11,433 nt of DNA from an uncultured Erysipelotrichaceae bacterium (GTDB lineage Bacteria > Bacillota_I > Bacilli_A > Erysipelotrichales > Erysipelotrichaceae), in assembly GCA_900314345.1 (NCBI GenBank), contig OMUX01000006.1, positions 1-11,433 of the forward strand. Direction: 5' to 3'. The position numbers were made by a program, and so were the translations under genes. The notes beneath the pieces were generated by a model. That model did no database searches, was not told the origin of the DNA, and was given only the letters and a program-made list of their open reading frames with translations. This document shows, piece by piece, positions 6,814 to 11,433 of this stretch. How positions within the stretch are numbered: position 1 is the first letter of the stretch; the number at the start of each line of letters is the position of its first letter.

Positions 6814-7679
6814 TGTGTGTTCTCCTCCCTGGCATCCATCCACTTGAAGAACGATGCACCGATGATGATGGCATAGCCAAGAAAGCTCATGGCATCCGGC
6901 ACTTCACGCAGGAACAGCCAGCCGATGACTGCCGCGAACAATACCTGGGAATAATTGAAGACGGAGACATCCTTGGCCGGTGCATACCGGTAGGCTGCGG
7001 TTACGGCAAACTGGGCAGCAGCTGCGGAGGCCCCCGCAAGGAAAAGGCTGAGCAGCTGGCTTCCTGTCATTGCCCGGTAGTCAAACAGGAGCGAAGGCAG
7101 CGTGCAGAGGCAGGAGAACAGCGAGAAACAGAAGACGATGACCTTTCCGTCTTCTCCGTTTGTGGTGATTTCCCTTAAGAAGGTATAGGCTGTGCCGGCA
7201 GAGAACCCGCTGAAGAGACCGACAAAGGCAGGAAAGCTTGCCAGGCCTGCGGAAGGCCGGACGATGCATACAACACCGAGGAAGGCAATGGCGGTCAGAA
7301 TAACATCCTTCTCTGAAGGATATTCCTTCAGGACGGGGATGGACATGAGGATGGCAAAGAAGGGAGACATCTTGTTGAGCATGTTGGCATCTGCCAGAAC
7401 CATATGATCCACAGCCCAGAAATTTGCCAGGAGCCCTGCCGTGCCGAAAGCACACCGGGCAAGAAGACCTGCACCGTTTCCTTTCTTCCAGCGGATGGAC
7501 TGCCGGGATGACAGCAGGGAGGCAGCTGAGATGATCAAGGCAACGAAATTGCGGAAGAAGGCTTTCTGCATGACCGGAAGATTTCCGGACTGACGTATGA
7601 AGAAGCTCATCAGTGCAAAGCCAAGGCAGGAGATCAATGTATAGAAGACCGCCTTGTGAAAACTGTATTCCTGCTTCAT
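6810..7679 (-). CDS. EamA/DMT-superfamily permease
   Basis: This 289-residue integral membrane protein has about ten hydrophobic helices arranged as two EamA repeats. The first covers about residues 8-140 (ending near VILTAIAFLGVVCIVRPSAG) and the second about 145-280 (ending FLGYAIIIGASF). The segment LANFWAVDHMVLADANML, followed by a proline-rich helix, is typical of the first repeat, and AAYRYAPAKDVSVFNYSQVL of the second. DMT-family members export or import amino acids, nucleotides and other small metabolites; the substrate cannot be read from sequence. The frame stays open to 7802, but the ATG at 7677-7679 is preceded by GGGAGG at a short spacing and begins with a normal membrane-protein N-terminus. 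The stop overlaps the Crp/Fnr start by four bases, so permease and regulator are translationally coupled. An extended -10 promoter lies upstream. Confidence 0.9.
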   Translation of the reverse strand: MKQEYSFHKAVFYTLISCLGFALMSFFIRQSGNLPVMQKAFFRNFVALIISAASLLSSRQSIRWKKGNGAGLLARCAFGTAGLLANFWAVDHMVLADANMLNKMSPFFAILMSIPVLKEYPSEKDVILTAIAFLGVVCIVRPSAGLASFPAFVGLFSGFSAGTAYTFLREITTNGEDGKVIVFCFSLFSCLCTLPSLLFDYRAMTGSQLLSLFLAGASAAAAQFAVTAAYRYAPAKDVSVFNYSQVLFAAVIGWLFLREVPDAMSFLGYAIIIGASFFKWMDAREENTQ

Positions 7680-7702
7680 GCTTTCCTCCCTCTGATGGTG
7701 GT

Positions 7703-7711
7703 ATTGTAGCA
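7703..7711 (-). promoter_or_regulatory. Predicted extended -10 promoter of the permease-regulator operon
   Basis: On the minus strand, TGCTACAAT (7711 to 7703) has a TGn and a five-of-six -10 match. A perfect TTGACA on the minus strand (7738 to 7733) is 24 bases upstream, which is too far to act as a normal -35. Transcription would start near 7696, giving a leader of about 17 bases with the GGGAGG site. Confidence 0.5.
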
Positions 7712-7731
7712 CCAGATGAAAAATATGATGT

Positions 7732-7755
7732 CTGTCAAGTAAAAAAGCTTGACAG
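7732..7755. repeat. Perfect 8-bp inverted repeat in the divergent promoter region
   Basis: CTGTCAAG at 7732-7739 and CTTGACAG at 7748-7755 are exact reverse complements separated by an A-rich 8-base spacer. The right arm contains the TTGACA -35 of the rpsP promoter, and the left arm gives TTGACA on the opposite strand. It could be an operator for a dimeric protein or a chance by-product of two facing -35 boxes. A hairpin terminator is unlikely because no T-run follows either arm. Confidence 0.6.
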
Positions 7756-7777
7756 GCATATAGCCGGGCGGTAGGAT
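7749..7777 (+). promoter_or_regulatory. Predicted sigma-A-type promoter of the rpsP operon
   Basis: A perfect TTGACA (7749-7754) is followed after 17 bases by TAGGAT (7772-7777), four of six to the -10 consensus. Start of transcription near 7784 gives a leader of about 24 bases with AGGAGG at 7792-7797. This is the only promoter here with an ideal -35, which suits a strongly expressed ribosomal protein gene. Confidence 0.7.
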
Positions 7778-7807
7778 AACAACTGTTCGTTAGGAGGAAC
7801 ATGAATT

Positions 7808-8095
7808 ATGGCAGTAAAACTGAGACTGACAAGAATGGGTGCCAAGAAGGCTCCGAGATACCGTATCGTTGCGGCTGACAGCCGTTTTGCAAGAGACGGA
7901 CGTGTCATCGAGACCATCGGCTACTACGATCCGACCACAGAGCCGGAAACTGTAAAGGTTGACGCTGAAAAGGCTGTTGACTGGATGAACAAGGGCGCAC
8001 AGCCGTCTGATACCGTCCGCAACATCCTTTCCCGCCAGGGCATCATGAAGCAGTTCCATGATGCAAAGGCAGCTAAGAAAGCCGCAAAGAAGTAA
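7808..8095 (+). CDS. rpsP: 30S ribosomal protein bS16
   Basis: This 95-residue basic protein starts [19 protein letters not shown] and continues with [19 protein letters not shown] and YYDPTT, the unmistakable bS16 pattern. It binds 16S rRNA and is needed for assembly of the 30S subunit body. Length is normal, and the C-terminal tail is rich in lysine and alanine. The start is the ATG ten bases after AGGAGG (7792-7797); another ATG at 7801, only three bases after the same site, opens an unrelated 25-codon frame and is not used. It is the first gene of the operon rpsP, KH protein, rimM, trmD, the usual Bacillota order, transcribed from the TTGACA promoter just upstream. Confidence 0.98.
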   Translation: MAVKLRLTRMGAKKAPRYRIVAADSRFARDGRVIETIGYYDPTTEPETVKVDAEKAVDWMNKGAQPSDTVRNILSRQGIMKQFHDAKAAKKAAKK

Positions 8096-8101
8096 TCCGT
8101 C

Positions 8102-8350
8102 ATGGCTGAGCTGGATAAGGTACTGTACGACCTGGTCGAGCCCATGGTCGACGACAAGGACAGCCTGCGTGTGGAAGAGGTTTCCGATCCGGATGACAGG
8201 GAAGTCGTTCTGAAGGTACATGCAAAGAACGATGACATTGCCAGACTCATCGGCCGCAAGGGCAGCATGGCATCAGCTCTGCGACAGGTGATGTCCGTTG
8301 CTTCACACACGGAAAACAAGAAGGTTTCCATCAAGTTTGAAGAAGAATGA
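8102..8350 (+). CDS. khpA: KH-domain RNA-binding protein (KhpA/YlqC-like)
   Basis: This 82-residue protein consists of a short N-terminal helix (LDKVLYDLVEPMVDD) and one KH domain. The RNA-binding GxxG loop is seen as IGRKG at about residues 50-54, followed by helix SMASALRQVMSVA and strand KKVSIKFEE. In Bacillota, KhpA pairs with KhpB and binds many RNAs, with effects on cell length and division; here the partner gene is not in view. It lies six bases after rpsP, its standard place between rpsP and rimM. The ribosome binding site is poor, so translation may depend on ribosomes finishing rpsP. A hairpin follows before rimM. Confidence 0.94.
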   Translation: MAELDKVLYDLVEPMVDDKDSLRVEEVSDPDDREVVLKVHAKNDDIARLIGRKGSMASALRQVMSVASHTENKKVSIKFEEE

Positions 8351-8352
8351 CA

Positions 8353-8381
8353 AGAAGGGGATGCACAATGCATCCTTTTCT
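8353..8381 (+). terminator. Terminator-like hairpin inside the operon (possible attenuator)
   Basis: GGATGCA (8359-8365) pairs perfectly with TGCATCC (8369-8375) around a CAA loop. The stem extends by G-U, A-T and G-C pairs to about 8353/8381, with TTTT on the 3' arm. Because the T-run is short and partly inside the stem, it may only reduce read-through into rimM and trmD, or it may be a processing or stability element. Confidence 0.5.
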
Positions 8382-8398
8382 GACTGCAGGAGGAAGGC

Positions 8399-8908
8399 AT
8401 GGAATACATTGAGATCGGAAAGGCTGTGAATACCCATGGCCTCAAGGGTGAACTGAAGATTGAAAGCTGGTCTGACTTTGACGAGATCCGCTATCAGAAG
8501 GGCAATACGGTCTATCTGCACAAGGATCAGGAATATATTCCCGTGAAGGTGCACAGCTTCCGTGTCCACAAGGGGTATTCCCTGGTTTCCTTTGAAGGCT
8601 ATGAAGATATCAATCTGATTGAGCAGTACAAGGGATATACCGTATGCATGTCAAAGGAGGAACGCCATCCGCTTCCGGAAGGAGAGTACTATGCCGATGA
8701 ACTCAACGGTTTTGCCGTTGTGGATGAAGACGGAAAAGTGCTTGGAACTTTGGTTGATGTGGAAGGCACCAGCGGTGCCCAGAACAACTTCCGTGTGCAG
8801 ACGCCTGAAAAAAGGCAGTTCCTTGTGCCCAATGTTCCGGAATTCATCAAAAGCATTGACACAGAGGAAAAGAGGATCACCATCCATGTAGAGGAAGGCC
8901 TTTTATGA
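8399..8908 (+). CDS. rimM: 16S rRNA processing and ribosome maturation factor RimM
   Basis: This 169-residue protein has the RimM N-terminal barrel (IGKAVNTHGLKGELKIES, residues about 6-23) and a C-terminal PRC-barrel beginning near EYYADELNGFAVVDEDGK (about 97-114) and ending PNVPEFIKSIDTEEK. RimM binds uS19 in the 30S head and helps its late assembly. Length is normal. AGGAGG at 8388-8393 lies five bases before the ATG. The stop overlaps the trmD start by four bases (ATGA), the coupling often seen for this pair. A hairpin upstream may set its level relative to rpsP. Confidence 0.97.
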   Translation: MEYIEIGKAVNTHGLKGELKIESWSDFDEIRYQKGNTVYLHKDQEYIPVKVHSFRVHKGYSLVSFEGYEDINLIEQYKGYTVCMSKEERHPLPEGEYYADELNGFAVVDEDGKVLGTLVDVEGTSGAQNNFRVQTPEKRQFLVPNVPEFIKSIDTEEKRITIHVEEGLL

Positions 8909-9627
8909 GGATCACGGTCCTGACACTGTTTCCTGAGATGTATGAAAGCTTCCTGCATGCCTCCATTGTCGGCCGCTCCATTGAACGTGGCATCGTCTCC
9001 GTGGATTTCGTGCAGATCCGTGACTTTGCCCATGACCGGTACCGCCATGTGGATGACAGTCCTTTTGGCGGTGGGGCAGGGATGGTCATGAAATGCCAGC
9101 CGGTGCTCGATGCCATTGATTCCGTGAGAACAGAGCAGTCTCATGTTGTCCTCATGAGTCCAAGAGGCACACAGTACACCCAGAAGAAGGCACATGAGTT
9201 TTCTGAAAAGGAACATCTGATCCTGCTGTGCGGCCACTATGAAGGCCTGGATGAAAGAATCAGCCGCCACGTGGATGAAGAGATCTCCATCGGCGACTAT
9301 GTGCTGACAGGCGGGGAGCTTGCAAGCATGGTGATCATTGATTCCGTGACAAGGCTGCTCAAGGGTTCCATCAAGGAGGATTCCTGGAGTGATGAATCCT
9401 ATGAGAATGACCTGCTGGAATATCCTCAGTATACGCAGCCGGCAGACTATAACGGCGAGAAGGTGCCGGACATTCTTCTTTCCGGCAACCATCAGAAGAT
9501 CAGGGAATGGCGCATGGCACAGTCGCTGCTGCTGACACAGAAACACCGGCCTGACCTTTATGCAAAGCATACGTTCACCAGGGAAGAGGAGAAGATCCTG
9601 AAGAAGATCGATGAAGGAAAACTCTGA
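8905..9627 (+). CDS. trmD: tRNA (guanine-N1)-methyltransferase TrmD
   Basis: This 240-residue SPOUT methyltransferase makes m1G37 in tRNAs that have G36, which prevents +1 frameshifts; it is essential in most bacteria. The start MRITVLTLFPEMYESF is typical, followed by DDSPFGGGAGMVM (50-62). The knot that binds S-adenosylmethionine is seen in LLCGHYEGLDER (107-118) and SIGDYVLTGGELA (128-140). Arg150 (SVTRLL) and Asp159 (KEDSW) match the catalytic Arg154 and Asp169 of E. coli. The common YTRP motif reads YTQP (176-179), a small deviation outside the catalytic pair. LLSGNHQKIREWR (191-203) is conserved. The protein is dimeric in known cases. It is coupled to rimM by an ATGA overlap and overlaps the next gene by 17 bases. 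Confidence 0.98.
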   Translation: MRITVLTLFPEMYESFLHASIVGRSIERGIVSVDFVQIRDFAHDRYRHVDDSPFGGGAGMVMKCQPVLDAIDSVRTEQSHVVLMSPRGTQYTQKKAHEFSEKEHLILLCGHYEGLDERISRHVDEEISIGDYVLTGGELASMVIIDSVTRLLKGSIKEDSWSDESYENDLLEYPQYTQPADYNGEKVPDILLSGNHQKIREWRMAQSLLLTQKHRPDLYAKHTFTREEEKILKKIDEGKL

Positions 9628-10498
9628 GACAAAGGACAGATTCGAGATCAGGGACCATCTGAGCCTGGAGCTGCATCGCCCGTTCTATGATCCTCGTTCC
9701 CTGACATTCCGTGATGTGCTGCTTCCTGGCATGTGCTATGGCTCCATGATCAACGGGAACCTGGAAAAGGAAAAGGTGTCGGGATCGATGATGCTGTACC
9801 GGCCTGAACTTCCCCAGCGCGGCATTATGGTTTCCGGGGACAGACATACCCTGAAGGTGTTTCTCTCCCTGCCGACCAGCAATGAAGAGCTGCATGACTT
9901 CCTGGCCATGGCAAAAGGATTCAGATGCACGATCAACGGTGCAGCAGCGGCCAAGGAAACCATGCCTGCCCTGGAGGAACAGCTGCAGGGCATCAACCTG
10001 CAGATGCTGCATCACATGATGTCTGAAGTACTGAATGCAAACGGTGTGGCGATGTTTCTGAGCTGCGCACTGCACAGACTTGCCATCGGCATGCAGGAAG
10101 CGGAGAAGATGTGGGCAGGAACGGATACCACTGTCTTCCGTGACTGGATGAGGGATCTGCAGTCAATGAAGGGAATCCTTCTGGAACCGGTGCTCTATGA
10201 AAACAAACAGACCGGCATGACCATCGGCATCTGCAGCATTCATTCTGACACGGACTACATCATTCCCCTGAAGCCTATGGCTCCGGTATCTGACATGGAC
10301 TTCACCACCGGCAAGCCAAAGCACAGGATTGCAAGGTTCCTGGTTGTTCTGGAGAGTGAGGGAAAGCGGATTGCGGAAATGGATTACATGCAGTTTCTTG
10401 CAAGGATCCACCCGTACCTCACGCCGTATGATTCCATGGACGGCAGGCTCAGGGCATTGAACCTTGCGGAATGGAAGAAGCTGTTCTCACTGGACTGA
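9611..10498 (+). CDS. Uncharacterised protein downstream of trmD
   Basis: I do not recognise this 295-residue protein. It starts inside the last codons of trmD (17-base overlap), has no strong ribosome binding site, and ends at a strong terminator, so it is the last gene of the rpsP operon and probably depends on trmD translation. It has no signal peptide or clear membrane segment. The N-terminal half contains mixed strand-like segments (LTFRDVLLPGMCYGSMI, SGSMMLYRPELPQRGIMVSG). The middle has a helical stretch rich in methionine and leucine (about 120-165), and the C-terminal part again looks strand-like (GMTIGICSIHSD, HRIARFLVVLESEGK). Only two cysteines-plus-histidine neighbourhoods occur (SCALHR, ICSIH), with no metal motif. 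Codon use matches the neighbours, and no in-frame stop interrupts it, so it is a real gene. In most Bacillota rplS holds this position. Confidence 0.8.
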   Translation: MKENSETKDRFEIRDHLSLELHRPFYDPRSLTFRDVLLPGMCYGSMINGNLEKEKVSGSMMLYRPELPQRGIMVSGDRHTLKVFLSLPTSNEELHDFLAMAKGFRCTINGAAAAKETMPALEEQLQGINLQMLHHMMSEVLNANGVAMFLSCALHRLAIGMQEAEKMWAGTDTTVFRDWMRDLQSMKGILLEPVLYENKQTGMTIGICSIHSDTDYIIPLKPMAPVSDMDFTTGKPKHRIARFLVVLESEGKRIAEMDYMQFLARIHPYLTPYDSMDGRLRALNLAEWKKLFSLD

Positions 10499-10504
10499 AT
10501 CACA

Positions 10505-10549
10505 AACAAACGGGACTCTCACAATTGTGAAAGTCCCGTTTGTTGTTTT
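10505..10549. terminator. Bidirectional intrinsic terminator
   Basis: A long stem with a single C-A mismatch pairs 10505-10522 with 10527-10544, enclosing the loop AATT. Its strong core is CGGGACT pairing with AGTCCCG. The plus strand follows with a T-rich stretch (GTTGTTTT), and the minus strand also leaves the stem with a T-rich tract. It lies between the unknown gene and the convergent MetE-like gene and serves both. Confidence 0.93.
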
Positions 10550-10554
10550 GCGGT

Positions 10555-11433
10555 TCAGAAGCTGTCTGCGTCCTTCCAGACACTTTCAGCGATTTCCTTC
10601 ACCAGTTTCAGCTTTGCCCACTGCTGTTCCTCTGTGAGCTTGTTTCCTTCCTCCGTCGATGCAAAGCCGCACTGCGGGGAAAGGCACAGGTTCTCTAACG
10701 GCACATACTGTGCAGCATCATGAATCCTGCGGATAATGGTGTTCTTGTCTTCCAGTTCCGGACGCTTTGTGGTGACCAGACCAAGCACGACCTTCCTGCC
10801 GGGAGATACATGCTTCAAAGGGGTGAAGCCTCCGGATCTTGCATCATCGTATTCCAGATACAGGGCATTGACGTTTTCCTTGGCGAACAGGTACGGGGCG
10901 ATCGGATCATAGGCGCCCTCATTGGCATAGGTGCTGTGGAAGTTTCCGCGGCAGACATGGGTGTTGATGACCATGCCGGAAGGGTGTCCTTCAATTGCCC
11001 CGTTGTTGAGCTCAATCTCCTCTTCGGCAATATACTTCAGCTTTTCATCATCCATGCCGAACATCTTCCACATGGAACGGTCGGCATACAGTGTCCATGT
11101 GCAGTCATCAAACTGCAGGTTCCGGCAGCCATTGTCATAAAGTTCCTGGATGACCTGCCTGTAGGCATGCACGATATCCTCCTTCATGGCTTCCTGATCG
11201 GGATAGACGGCACTGTTTTCCTTTGCAAACTCCGGCATGCGCAGCTGCGCGAGAAGCTGGGCAGGGGCAGGGATGGTCTGCTTGACAACGGTATGCTCAT
11301 CCTCCAGCGCCTTCATGAATTTGAAGTGCTCGACAAACGGATGATGTTCTCCGCTGATCTTCCCGGTAATGACGGCAGACTCTGCCTTGGTCGTTTCTCC
11401 ATGGAAGTGAAGACCGTCCTTTGTATTGACATA
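10555..11433 (-). CDS. MetE-like cobalamin-independent methionine synthase family protein (YxjG/YxjH type), 5' truncated
   Basis: The frame is open to the last base of the window, giving 292 visible residues; the start lies beyond, and the internal Met at 11316 is not a start. The zinc site of the MetE catalytic domain is present as HVCRGN (His and Cys), the Glu in LYLEYD, and the Cys in LSPQCGF. The surrounding VLGLVTTKRPELE and GFASTEEGN are characteristic of the short YxjG/YxjH branch, which has only the catalytic barrel, usually about 370-380 residues, and no N-terminal MetE domain. Family members are linked to methionine synthesis from homocysteine, though the methyl donor of short forms is not always folate. 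It is transcribed towards the rpsP operon and ends five bases past the shared terminator. Regulation (for example a SAM or T-box leader) would lie outside the window. Confidence 0.93.
   Translation of the reverse strand, partial: YVNTKDGLHFHGETTKAESAVITGKISGEHHPFVEHFKFMKALEDEHTVVKQTIPAPAQLLAQLRMPEFAKENSAVYPDQEAMKEDIVHAYRQVIQELYDNGCRNLQFDDCTWTLYADRSMWKMFGMDDEKLKYIAEEEIELNNGAIEGHPSGMVINTHVCRGNFHSTYANEGAYDPIAPYLFAKENVNALYLEYDDARSGGFTPLKHVSPGRKVVLGLVTTKRPELEDKNTIIRRIHDAAQYVPLENLCLSPQCGFASTEEGNKLTEEQQWAKLKLVKEIAESVWKDADSF

Noticed and set aside
7801..7878. A 25-codon frame starting at the ATG just before rpsP and sharing its ribosome binding site
   Set aside because: Its spacing to AGGAGG is only three bases, it overlaps the well-supported bS16 frame, and the peptide shows no features; most likely a chance frame.
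8905..9627. YTQP in place of YTRP in TrmD as a sign of lost activity
   Set aside because: The catalytic Arg and Asp equivalents and the knot are intact; the change alone does not suggest inactivity.
10519..10530. Palindrome TCACAATTGTGA as a regulator operator
   Set aside because: It forms the top of the bidirectional terminator stem and lies between two gene ends, not near a promoter.

Overview
The window reads as an ordinary chromosomal stretch of a Bacillota (Firmicutes) genome of roughly 50% GC. Support comes from strong AGGAGG-type ribosome binding sites, the rpsP-KH-rimM-trmD order, a YxjG/YxjH-type MetE-like protein and a DUF1858/DUF438/hemerythrin-like protein. The protein set fits an anaerobic gut-type lineage such as Erysipelotrichia, but that placement is inference. 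I see no mobile element, CRISPR array, rRNA, tRNA or phage gene. Coding density is high, and no gene-free stretch exceeds about 130 bases.

Layout. (1) 1-1511, plus strand: the 3' part of a U32-family protein (probable tRNA hydroxylation factor), translationally coupled to a TrmH/SpoU-family RNA methyltransferase. (2) 1562-3289, plus: a divergent ATP-type PEP carboxykinase-like protein with its own extended -10 promoter and a terminator-like hairpin. (3) 3352-4134, plus: a ZIP-family metal transporter, possibly read from a leaderless mRNA. (4) 4216-6111, plus: a small DUF488 protein followed three bases later by a DUF1858-DUF438-hemerythrin-like-PAS protein, ending in a strong bidirectional terminator. 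(5) 7679-6160, minus: an EamA-family permease coupled by a GTGA overlap to a Crp/Fnr-family regulator. (6) 7808-10498, plus: rpsP, a KH-domain gene (khpA type), rimM and trmD, followed by a 295-residue protein I do not recognise. It stands where rplS usually stands in this operon. (7) 10555-11433, minus: a MetE-like methyltransferase cut by the window end, sharing a bidirectional terminator with the previous operon.

How the genes work together. Six genes concern RNA modification or ribosome assembly: U32, TrmH-like, bS16, KH protein, RimM and TrmD. The DUF488/DUF438 pair and the Crp/Fnr regulator suggest a redox or stress theme around 4.2-6.8 kb, but nothing in the sequence proves a link. The divergent region at 7680-7807 carries a perfect 8-bp inverted repeat covering the rpsP -35 box.

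I found no clear new multi-gene system. The most interesting items are the PEPCK-like protein, which keeps a catalytic core in a divergent framework; the apparent loss of histidine ligands in the hemerythrin-like domain; the unknown gene after trmD; the inverted repeat at the divergent promoters; and the recurrent TGn extended -10 elements.
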